20,640 nucleotides of DNA from Candidatus Hydrogenedentota bacterium (GTDB taxonomy: Bacteria; UBA8481; J006), in contig RFFU01000023.1 in NCBI GenBank assembly GCA_003697085.1, positions 1 through 20,640 on the forward strand. Reading direction: 5' to 3'. The notes beneath the pieces were generated by a model that saw only the letters and a list, made by a program, of their open reading frames with translations, was not told where the DNA came from and made no database searches. Every line of letters starts with the position of its first letter. The first letter of the stretch is position 1. Made by a program: the position numbers and the translations under genes. Below, one piece after another: positions 6,584 through 13,435 of the stretch.

Positions 6584-8848
6584 TCACTCGAAAACGAGCG
6601 GAGCGTACTGGCGAAGAATATTTCGGATAAGGCGTTCTGTCTTCCGCGAGGTATCGGCCTGAAGCAACGGTGTTCGCAACAGCGCCACGACCTTTGAGGG
6701 AAGATGGTTGACCAGATACCGCACGGTCCATATGCGCGACGGAGAAACGCTGAATTTGCGATACCCGATAGCCAGCAGCGCCGTGCACGAGACCGGGTCG
6801 CCGGCGATCTCCCCGCAGATCGAAAACCTCTTCCCGAGCCCGGCCAGGGAGCGGAAGAGATGGGCAAGCGCTCGGAGAAAGGCGGGATGAAACGGGTTAG
6901 CGAGTGCCGTAATCCGTGCGATACTCCGATCAGCCGCCATCAGGTACTGCGCAAGATCGTTCGTTCCGATGCTGACGAAGTCCGCCTCCCGCGCCAACTC
7001 CTCGACCTGAAAAAGCGCGGCGGGAACCTCGATCATCATCCCCAGCGGATACTCAGCTCCTTCCGTAACCTTCATCATCTCTTCCCGCACGGCTTCCAGT
7101 TCCCAGGGATGTGTCACCATGGGAACGAGAATCCGCGGCCGACATCGGGTTCTCTTCGCCGCTTCATGGATCGCGCGTATCTGGCTCCGGAGAATCTCCG
7201 GGCGATCCAAGAGAAGGCGCACGGACCGCAGCCCCAGCGCTCCATATTCCTCCTCCTCGCCGATCAAGGATGCCACCTTTTTGTCTCCGCCGACGTCCAG
7301 GAGCCGGACGGTGACGGGGCCGGGACAGAACTTCCCGAATAGTTCCTCGTAAAAGCGAATATGTACCTCGTCGTTCGGCCACGTGGAATGCTGCATATAG
7401 AAGAACTCCGTTCGCAAAAGCCCGACGGATCTCAACCCTTCCCCCAACGCCGCCTCCGCCTCGACCGGAAGGCCGATATTGACGTCGAGAGCCACCTGGC
7501 TTCCCAGAAGACTCTTCCCCTCCGAAGCCGCCTCGCGGATCCGCTCCCGGCGTTGCTGAATCTCGGACCGGCGTTCTTCGTAGGCGGAAATTTCGTCGCG
7601 GGCGGGATTGAGGATCACCGTCCCGCGATCACCGTCGACGAGCACGGAGTCTTCCGGCTTCAGGTGTTCGACGATTCCGGACACGCCGACGACGGCGGGC
7701 AGTCTCAGGGCCCGCGCCAGGATCGCGGCATGGGAATAGTCCCCCCCCGTCTCCGTTACGATCGCCACAACCTTCGCGGTATCGAGCCGGACGGTTTCCT
7801 GCGGCGTCAAATCCCGCGCCACCACGACCATGTTCTCCTCCTCGAATTCCGGAGCGAAATGGGTGATCTTCTTGTCCATCATCAGTTCAAGGAGTTGATC
7901 ACGGAGCCCTTTGAGATCCTGCGCCTTTTCCCGGAGAAGCGGATTATCGAGGCGCGAGAAACGATCAATGAATTGATTCATTACCTCGGCGACCGCGCGA
8001 GGAGCGCTTTCCTTTTTATTCTGAATCAATTCCAAAACACGACCGCGGAATTCCTCGTCCTGAAGGATGAGTTCATGCGCCAAAAAGATCTTTCCCGCGG
8101 ACTCGGAATTTTTCTCGATCTGTTCCCGCAGTCCGCGGACCTCCGCAATCGCGGCATCAAGCGTCTTTTGGAAGAGATCGGTTTCGAATTCGACCCCTCG
8201 AAACCCCCGCGCCGCCACCACGATCCGTTCCGGTGACGAGGTGAAGACGTGGACGCGGGCCGCGGCGATTCCGGAAGAGACACCTTGCCCGAGAAAGACG
8301 CGTCTTCCCGCCCCGTGCAGGGTCCGGAGAGAAAGTGCCACATCCACCGCTTGTCCCAGTTGGCCGGCGATGACCTGGAGAAATTGTCGATCCGTCGTTG
8401 TGAAATCGTACGGTTCCCGCGTCTGAACGGTCAGAACACCCGTGACTTTGCCGCGATGCACCATTGGAACCGCAGCCATCGAGGCCATTTCCTCTTCCTT
8501 GGTCTCGGGAAAATATCGATAACGCGGATCCTCGGCCGCCACCTTGACGAAGATCGGTTCCTCCATCTCCGCAGCCGCTCCGACGAGTCCCTCGCTCAGC
8601 GGCAACACGACCTTGCCCACCGCCGCTGGATCGAGCCCATGCGTGGCCGCCAAAACCAGCGTTTGCTTCTCCCGGTCCAGAATGTACATTGAACAGACAT
8701 CCCACTGCAGCGCTCCGGCGATCAACTCCACGAGGCGCGTCAAGCGCTCCCCCGGTGTCAGACCCTGAACGGCTTCCCTCGTGATCTGGTCCAGAACCTC
8801 CAGATAATGGCGTTCCGGTAGGTCGGGCCTCTCCTTCACCGTTTCCAC
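6584..8848 (-). CDS. ptsP: GAF-domain PTS enzyme I (phosphoenolpyruvate-protein phosphotransferase, PtsP type)
   Basis: The 754-residue protein has a GAF domain (about 20-170), the enzyme I N-terminal helical region (about 185-320), the phosphohistidine domain with GGDYSHAAILAR (His373 phosphorylated) and a PEP-binding TIM barrel. The barrel shows LLRTEF (Arg479), RLLDVGGDK, IGTNDLAQYLMAADR and CGEIAGDP (Cys678). This is the architecture of enzyme I(Ntr), which takes phosphate from PEP to NPr/EIIA(Ntr) in the regulatory nitrogen PTS; the GAF domain senses a small molecule such as glutamine in characterised homologues. The catalytic set is complete. The GTG start at 8848 has GGGAGGAA about 5 nt upstream. 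No HPr/NPr or EIIA gene is nearby, so its partners are elsewhere. It lies 147 nt downstream of the FecR-domain gene. Confidence 0.93.
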   Translation of the reverse strand: METVKERPDLPERHYLEVLDQITREAVQGLTPGERLTRLVELIAGALQWDVCSMYILDREKQTLVLAATHGLDPAAVGKVVLPLSEGLVGAAAEMEEPIFVKVAAEDPRYRYFPETKEEEMASMAAVPMVHRGKVTGVLTVQTREPYDFTTTDRQFLQVIAGQLGQAVDVALSLRTLHGAGRRVFLGQGVSSGIAAARVHVFTSSPERIVVAARGFRGVEFETDLFQKTLDAAIAEVRGLREQIEKNSESAGKIFLAHELILQDEEFRGRVLELIQNKKESAPRAVAEVMNQFIDRFSRLDNPLLREKAQDLKGLRDQLLELMMDKKITHFAPEFEEENMVVVARDLTPQETVRLDTAKVVAIVTETGGDYSHAAILARALRLPAVVGVSGIVEHLKPEDSVLVDGDRGTVILNPARDEISAYEERRSEIQQRRERIREAASEGKSLLGSQVALDVNIGLPVEAEAALGEGLRSVGLLRTEFFYMQHSTWPNDEVHIRFYEELFGKFCPGPVTVRLLDVGGDKKVASLIGEEEEYGALGLRSVRLLLDRPEILRSQIRAIHEAAKRTRCRPRILVPMVTHPWELEAVREEMMKVTEGAEYPLGMMIEVPAALFQVEELAREADFVSIGTNDLAQYLMAADRSIARITALANPFHPAFLRALAHLFRSLAGLGKRFSICGEIAGDPVSCTALLAIGYRKFSVSPSRIWTVRYLVNHLPSKVVALLRTPLLQADTSRKTERLIRNILRQYAPLVFE

Positions 8849-8995
8849 TCGTTCCTCCCGTGCAATGTCTCCGCCTTTCCGGTCGGATTCACCGTCTTCT
8901 TTCGCACTTCTCTTCTCTTCTCTCTTTATATTCTTCCCCGGTTTCCCCTCTGGCGCGAAGATTCCCGCGCGCGGCCACGGAGAACCGTCCTTCTT

Positions 8996-9838
8996 CTATC
9001 GCACCGTTTTCACGCCCTGACGGGGCAACCTCACCGGAGTGGGATTTCCAGGTGTGACGTCGCGAGGAGTGGAATTCTCCGTCTTCAACGCGCGAGCCGA
9101 CGCTGCGGTAGGCGCTTCCGACGCCGCGCTATACAACGGCTCCATGGCGCCACGGTCGCCCTTTTCCTCCAGCAACGATACCCCTCCCGTCCTCGTTCCC
9201 TCACCCTTTCCATAATAATTCGACGACGATGGAGCCAGTGTAGCAGAAGACTGTTTCCATCGCCAAGGTCTCTCGGGAAGATCGAACCTTCGCGGGACAA
9301 AATACGACTCCTCAAAGCCCTCGACGGTTACCGCCTCCCCTCCGCTCAAGACAACCGTCTCTCCCGAAAAATTCTCCACCACCACCCGCCCCCGTCCGAC
9401 CTCGACGATCGTTCGTATCCCCCCCTTCAACTCGACCGAAAAAACGGCCTCCCCCGCCGATACGGTGGCATTCGGTGCCCGCACACTGTACCAGCGCCCC
9501 GTTCCCGATTCCGAAAGAGTCACCGTTACGCGCCCGCGCTCAAGAAAAATCAACCGTCCGTGCAGATCTTTCGAGCCGGGGATGATGATGCGCGCTCCTT
9601 TATGAACCATCAGTTCGGCCGGACCATTGCGCACGGTCAACTCCTCGTCCAACATCGCCTCGACAACACGATCCGGAAGAGGAGGCGGCGGAGAAGGCCG
9701 GCGCGACTCGCGATAGACGCGCACCAGGTCAATGAGTGTCAGAACGACCGCCAGAAAGAGAAGCAGCAGGATCACCTGCGTTACCCGAGAAACCATTATC
9801 GGAGGACGGTGATGAACGGATTTCTTCTTCCGTTTCAT
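8996..9838 (-). CDS. membrane-anchored FecR-domain protein
   Basis: This 280-residue protein has a very basic start (MKRKKK), one transmembrane segment (about residues 19-39) and a Pro-rich spacer. A beta-strand-rich region follows (about 70-190) with the FecR-like pattern: a RAPNATVSAGEAVFSVEL segment, then RTIVEVGRGRVVVEN, then VVLSGGEAVTV. FecR-type domains occur in periplasmic signalling and cell-surface proteins. The remaining C-terminal ~90 residues look disordered (Ser, Pro, Ala and Thr rich). Topology is predicted as cytoplasmic N-terminus, periplasmic C-terminus. The ATG at 9838 overlaps the stop of the thioredoxin-like gene by 4 nt (ATGA), so the two are probably translationally coupled. 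No sigma factor or TonB receptor accompanies it, which argues against a classical iron-signalling role. Function not recognised. Confidence 0.75.
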   Translation of the reverse strand: MKRKKKSVHHRPPIMVSRVTQVILLLLFLAVVLTLIDLVRVYRESRRPSPPPPLPDRVVEAMLDEELTVRNGPAELMVHKGARIIIPGSKDLHGRLIFLERGRVTVTLSESGTGRWYSVRAPNATVSAGEAVFSVELKGGIRTIVEVGRGRVVVENFSGETVVLSGGEAVTVEGFEESYFVPRRFDLPERPWRWKQSSATLAPSSSNYYGKGEGTRTGGVSLLEEKGDRGAMEPLYSAASEAPTAASARALKTENSTPRDVTPGNPTPVRLPRQGVKTVR

Positions 9839-10542
9839 TTCCCCGGCTCGATCTCCTGCTCCAACCAGCCGAGCACCCTTTCGTAAGCCTCCGCCCCTTC
9901 CCAACGCTTTCGCCCGTCCGGGCCAAAGATCACGAAATGGGGAATGCTCTCCAACGAGTGCTGGCGGGCGACGGGGGAGTTCCAATCGATCCCCGTGTAC
10001 CCTCTTCTGTTGATATCGATCTTCCGGACGACGTAGTCACGGTTCTGAGTCGCAAATTTCTCAAGGTAAGGAGCAATCTGCACGCAGGGCCCGCAGTACC
10101 TGCTGTAGAAATCGAAGATCGTCGTTCGGCCTTTCACGACGAAGTTTTCGAGAACCACCTCCGCCCCCGGGCTGTCCGCGTTGAGGACGAGCACCGGAGG
10201 AATATTCACTTGGGTTTCCGCGCCGTTCTCGCCGGATATCCCTCGTCCCAGTTCGGGCCATTCCTCCAACGGAATCCAACGTTTGCGATAAAAGATCGGA
10301 GTACGTTTTGTCAGACGTCCGGATCGATATCCCGACCGAATCTCCTTCAAAGTCATCGAGACGGTTTCTCCGCCCGTTCGTATCCGATAGGTCCTCTCCG
10401 AAGCACCGCACCCGTAAGAAATGGTCAAGAGCAAGGAAAAGGCGAATGCGATAAAAAGAATTCGTGTCCCCCAAAGTTTCTTCGTTTCGGAGAGACAACG
10501 GCAGCGAAATCGCGGTACCTCGTTCCCGCTTTTCTTTCTCAC
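9835..10542 (-). CDS. exported thioredoxin-like protein
   Basis: The 235-residue protein has a long basic N-region, a hydrophobic signal segment (about 26-44, ending ISYGC, a weak lipobox) and then a thioredoxin fold. The redox motif CGPC is at 150-153 within FDFYSRYCGPC, and the cis-Pro loop ESIPHFVIF has its Pro at 201. It is likely a periplasmic or lipid-anchored disulfide/thiol exchange protein. Between signal and thioredoxin, residues ~51-97 (TYRIRTGGETVSMTLKEI and on to EEWPEL) resemble the GYF_2-type module that often reads as a 'Grlt...tpv...W' pattern; this is a weak match by eye. The GTG start at 10542 is the first in-frame start after a stop and has GGGAGGA 13 nt upstream. It overlaps the following FecR-domain gene by 4 nt. 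Confidence 0.82.
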   Translation of the reverse strand: MRKKSGNEVPRFRCRCLSETKKLWGTRILFIAFAFSLLLTISYGCGASERTYRIRTGGETVSMTLKEIRSGYRSGRLTKRTPIFYRKRWIPLEEWPELGRGISGENGAETQVNIPPVLVLNADSPGAEVVLENFVVKGRTTIFDFYSRYCGPCVQIAPYLEKFATQNRDYVVRKIDINRRGYTGIDWNSPVARQHSLESIPHFVIFGPDGRKRWEGAEAYERVLGWLEQEIEPGK

Positions 10543-10573
10543 AATTCTTTAGGTCCTCCCTCTTCGATTTCCA

Positions 10574-10602
10574 ATCATAAAACGCTCCTTACTCCATTGC
10601 AA
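10574..10602 (-). promoter_or_regulatory. sigma70-type promoter for the thioredoxin-like/FecR operon
   Basis: On the minus strand a -35 box TTGCAA (10597-10602) is followed after exactly 17 bp by a -10 box TATGAT (10574-10579). The predicted transcript start near 10567 leaves a leader of about 25 nt containing the GGGAGGA ribosome binding site before GTG 10542. This is the best-looking promoter in the window. Confidence 0.65.
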
Positions 10603-10636
10603 ACGCGACTCGGAAAAGAGAGAAACGAAGAAAGCA

Positions 10637-10735
10637 GATTGTATCGTTCACCGTTCTTCGTTTTTGATTTTCCAAGATTGAACGGTACGTTTGAAACCCT
10701 CAACGGTACGGAGTGAACAGTGAACGTTAAACGAG
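10637..10735. repeat. degenerate short-word repeat (GAACGGTACG / GTGAACG)
   Basis: The stretch contains TTCACCGTTC near 10648, GAACGGTACG near 10680, CAACGGTACGG near 10701 and GTGAACAGTGAACG near 10712. These are overlapping variants of one word in both orientations. It lies upstream of the thioredoxin-like promoter. No gene is seen in it. Confidence 0.4.
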
Positions 10736-10739
10736 CATT

Positions 10740-10922
10740 TCAATTTTGTTCCCTTTTTCCTTTTTCTCTTTGACTTTTGCCTTCTTTTGTTCCGTGTGCT
10801 CCGTGGTTCTCTTTTTGCCTTTTTTCTTTTTCCGTGTCATTCCGCGTGCTCCGTGGTTCCCCTCCCTCCGAGTGTCCCGTGTCTTCCGTGGTTCTCCTTA
10901 CCTTCCGTGGTTTTGAACGCAC
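10740..10922. repeat. low-complexity array of CCGTGGTT-type words with a polypyrimidine tract
   Basis: Four copies of CCGTGGTT start at 10801, 10851, 10886 and 10905, mostly preceded by CCGTGTGCT or CCGTGTCTT variants. On the minus strand this reads as AACCACGG with ACACGGA spacers. A TTTTTCC-rich polypyrimidine tract precedes it (10750-10785). Such 'CACGGA' arrays are found between genes in many environmental bacterial genomes and are often mis-called as small proteins rich in TTED and NHGAHG; the 60-codon minus-strand frame here is such a case. No gene is called. Confidence 0.7.
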
Positions 10923-10939
10923 GACTCACGGCCACGCGT

Positions 10940-12118
10940 TCACCATTTCCTCGCCTCCTCGACCAATTCACAAAGCGGAATCACGATAACGCCTCCGGGG
11001 ATACCATATCGTTCTTTTCCTGGATAAACGAGATACCTTCGTTCCGCGTTGATGTCGGCGGAGGCCAGCCGAAAGCCTTTCGAAACCGTGGGAGACAATG
11101 AACGTTTTATCTCGAGAGCTGCAACGTTCCGAACACCCCGAGAAATCACGAGATCGATTTCCGCAGCCGCGGAGCTCCGATAAAACCACGCCGAGGTTCC
11201 CGGAGGAAGCACGGCGAGAATGTTTTCCATCACGAACCCCTCCCAGCTCGCTCCTGCCACGGGATGCCCGAAAAGGTCGTCCAGAGTCGTGATCCCCAGA
11301 AGAGAATGTACCAAACCGCTGTCTCGAATATATACTTTCGGTGTCTTGACAAGTCTCTTCTTGAGATTGCCAGCCCAGGGGCGAAGAGTCCTGATAAGCA
11401 AAAGCCCTTCCAGAAGATCGAGGTATCTCCTGACCGACTGGCCGGAAACACCCAGGCTTGCGGCCAATTTCGCGGCGTTGATCTGTTGCCCCTGGCAATG
11501 AGCGAGCATCATCCAGAAACGTCTCATCGTCACCGGCGGAACGCGGGAGCCGAATTGCGGAATGTCCCTCTCCAGATAGGTTGAGATGAGGTTCTCGCGC
11601 CAACGCATACTCGCGGAATCGCTCTTCGCAAGGAAACTCTCGGGAAATCCCCCACGCAGCCAAAGGCGATCAAGGTTCCCCTTCGGCTGTTTTGGAACCT
11701 CGAGCACCGTAAATCCGGGAAGTTCACGATAGGCGATTCTTCCCGCCAAGGATTCGGCTGATTGGTTGAGGAGATCGCCGGAGGCGGAACCGAGAATCAA
11801 GAAATGCCCCGCCTTCCTTCCCGCTCGCCTTCGCGCATCAATCGCCCCCCGAAGGACGCGGAAGATTTCCGGGACACGATGTATCTCGTCGAGAATGAGC
11901 AGACGGTCGAAATGATGATCGAAGTATTGCTCGGGATCAGCCAATTTAGCCAGATCGGAGGGGCGTTCGAGATCGAGATAAACGGGCTTCGGACGCATTT
12001 TTTTGGCCAGTTGAAGCGCCAGCGTCGTCTTTCCGACCTGCCGAGCGCCCAGGATTCCGACCGCCGGAAACTCCCGGAGAAGCATCCGAAATTCCCTTTC
12101 GAAGACCCGGTTTATCAC
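10940..12118 (-). CDS. AAA_14/DUF4143 family ATPase
   Basis: This 392-residue protein has an N-terminal P-loop ATPase domain with Walker A GARQVGKTT (24-32) and Walker B LLILDEIHR (73-81), with LILGSAS as the likely sensor 1. A winged-helix-like segment follows (around LAASLGVSGQSVRRYLDLL) and then the DUF4143 C-terminal region, with EIDLVISRG...VAALEIKRS. That last pattern resembles a PD-(D/E)xK nuclease-type core (Asp...Glu-x-Lys). These proteins are common, often sporadically distributed, and their cellular role is not established; toxin-antitoxin-like and mobile-element links have been suggested. It is full length and intact. The start is GTG at 12118 with no clear ribosome binding site. 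It is a stand-alone gene, divergent from the aminotransferase. Confidence 0.9.
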   Translation of the reverse strand: MINRVFEREFRMLLREFPAVGILGARQVGKTTLALQLAKKMRPKPVYLDLERPSDLAKLADPEQYFDHHFDRLLILDEIHRVPEIFRVLRGAIDARRRAGRKAGHFLILGSASGDLLNQSAESLAGRIAYRELPGFTVLEVPKQPKGNLDRLWLRGGFPESFLAKSDSASMRWRENLISTYLERDIPQFGSRVPPVTMRRFWMMLAHCQGQQINAAKLAASLGVSGQSVRRYLDLLEGLLLIRTLRPWAGNLKKRLVKTPKVYIRDSGLVHSLLGITTLDDLFGHPVAGASWEGFVMENILAVLPPGTSAWFYRSSAAAEIDLVISRGVRNVAALEIKRSLSPTVSKGFRLASADINAERRYLVYPGKERYGIPGGVIVIPLCELVEEARKW

Positions 12119-12124
12119 ATTGTA

Positions 12125-12152
12125 ATTTTACTATTCTGTAGAAGATTTACAA
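12125..12152 (-). promoter_or_regulatory. putative promoter of the AAA ATPase gene (leaderless?)
   Basis: On the minus strand TTGTAA (12147-12152) and TAAAAT (12125-12130) are spaced by 16 bp in a notably AT-rich patch. The -10 box ends 6 nt before the GTG start at 12118, so the transcript would be almost leaderless, in line with the missing ribosome binding site. Confidence 0.35.
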
Positions 12153-12200
12153 GGATAGATTTCTCAAAAGAAATTCGTCTCCCGGCCCCGAACTCCCCTC

Positions 12201-12220
12201 TCCCGCGCGGGAAAGTTCCC
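12201..12220. promoter_or_regulatory. overlapping palindromes in divergent intergenic region
   Basis: A perfect 12-nt palindrome TCCCGCGCGGGA (12201-12212) overlaps a second inverted repeat GGGAA-AG-TTCCC (12209-12220). It sits between the divergent ATPase and aminotransferase genes and could be an operator. No regulator gene is adjacent, so this is only a candidate site. Confidence 0.3.
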
Positions 12221-12319
12221 GCTCCAGAATGGAATATGAATGGGGCTGGCGTTTTACATCAACCGCGCTTGGACTTTGACCTTTTCTTTTCTCTGCCGCC
12301 CGATAGATTATCCTTCGTT

Positions 12320-13429
12320 ATGCTGCATTCCAGGACTCAACTCATCGATGCTTCCGGAATCCGAAAGGTCTTCGATCTCGCTGCCGATCTCCGGGATCCA
12401 ATCAACCTCTCGATCGGCCAACCCGATTTCGATGTTCCGGAACCGGTCAAACAAGCCGCGATGGAGGCCATCCGTGCCGGACACAACCGTTACACCGTCA
12501 CCCAGGGAATCACGGAACTGCGGGAAGCCGTTCGAGACCATCTCAACGAGACGCGCCGGACCTCCTACGATACCTCGAACATCCTCATCACCTCCGGCGT
12601 CTCCGGCGGCCTTCTCCTCGCTTTTCTCAGCCTCTTCGGCCCCGGCGACGAGGTGATCATTCCCGATCCCTATTTCGTTATGTATAAACATCTTCTTCGA
12701 ATCCTGGGCGCCACGCCTGTTTTCGCCGACACCTATCCCGATTTTCGTTTCACGGCGGAACGCATCGAACCGCTGATTTCGGAGAAAACGAAAGCCATCG
12801 TGATCGGCTCCCCTTCGAACCCGACCGGAGTCGTCGTTTCGGAGACGGAATGGAAAGAGATCGTCTCCCTAGTGGCAAAGAAGAATCTTCTTCTCATCTC
12901 GGACGAGATCTACGATGCCTTCGTATACGACGGCTCCTTTCATTCCCCCGCCGCGCTTCACGAAAACGTGCTCCTTCTCGGCGGTTTCTCGAAATCTCAT
13001 GCAATGACCGGATGGCGCATCGGGTTCGCGGCAGGGGACAAGGATCTGATCAATGCAATGACGACGTTCCAGCAATTCACCTTCGTCTGTGCACCCTCAA
13101 TGGTCCAACACGCCGCGCTCGAGGCGTTGAAGACGAAGATCGGGCGATATCGCGAGGCTTACCGCCGAAAACGCGACCTTCTCCTGACGGCTCTTTCTCC
13201 TTACTACGAGATCGTCGGCGCCGAGGGAGCCTTCTACCTCTTCCCCAAGGCTCCCGGAGGGGACGCGACAAGCTTTTGCACCCGCGCCATCTCCGAAAAA
13301 CAACTTTTGATCATTCCCGGTTCCGTATTCTCGGAAAGAGACACTCATTTTCGGATCAGTTACGCCGCTGACGAAACGGTTCTCGAGCGAGGCATCGAGG
13401 CTCTGATCGCGTTGGCCCCGCGGGCGTAG
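12320..13429 (+). CDS. pyridoxal-phosphate-dependent aminotransferase, class I/II
   Basis: The 369-residue protein is a fold-type I aminotransferase. It shows INLSIGQPDFDVPEPV near the N-terminus, NRYTVTQGITELREAV (substrate and cofactor region), SPSNPTGVV, SDEIYDAFVYDG (the Asp that binds the pyridine nitrogen and the Tyr near the ring), the Schiff-base Lys in GGFSKSHAMTGWRIGF, and the substrate-carboxylate Arg in HFRISYA. Its length and motifs match the aspartate/aromatic aminotransferase I-gamma group; the exact amino donor cannot be read from sequence. The frame stays open well upstream, but homology begins at the ATG at 12320, and the upstream part is antisense to the ATPase gene. There is no clear ribosome binding site. 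It converges with ftsI, leaving 6 nt between the stops. Confidence 0.93.
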   Translation: MLHSRTQLIDASGIRKVFDLAADLRDPINLSIGQPDFDVPEPVKQAAMEAIRAGHNRYTVTQGITELREAVRDHLNETRRTSYDTSNILITSGVSGGLLLAFLSLFGPGDEVIIPDPYFVMYKHLLRILGATPVFADTYPDFRFTAERIEPLISEKTKAIVIGSPSNPTGVVVSETEWKEIVSLVAKKNLLLISDEIYDAFVYDGSFHSPAALHENVLLLGGFSKSHAMTGWRIGFAAGDKDLINAMTTFQQFTFVCAPSMVQHAALEALKTKIGRYREAYRRKRDLLLTALSPYYEIVGAEGAFYLFPKAPGGDATSFCTRAISEKQLLIIPGSVFSERDTHFRISYAADETVLERGIEALIALAPRA

Positions 13430-13435
13430 GAGCGG

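Noticed and set aside
10740-10922. 60-codon minus-strand frame rich in Lys, Glu and His-Gly
   Set aside because: It is the translation of the CCACGG word array and the polypurine tract, a well-known kind of spurious gene call.
10740-10922. CRISPR-like array
   Set aside because: Repeat words are short, irregularly spaced and variable; there are no unique spacers of constant size and no cas gene in the window.
12276-12309. Plus-strand promoter TTGACC ... TAGATT before the aminotransferase
   Set aside because: The spacer is 22 bp, too long for a sigma70 promoter; no better pair was found nearby.
11762-12319. N-terminal 186-residue extension of the aminotransferase
   Set aside because: The frame is open, but that stretch is mostly antisense to the ATPase P-loop region and has no homology to aminotransferases; the family begins at the ATG at 12320.
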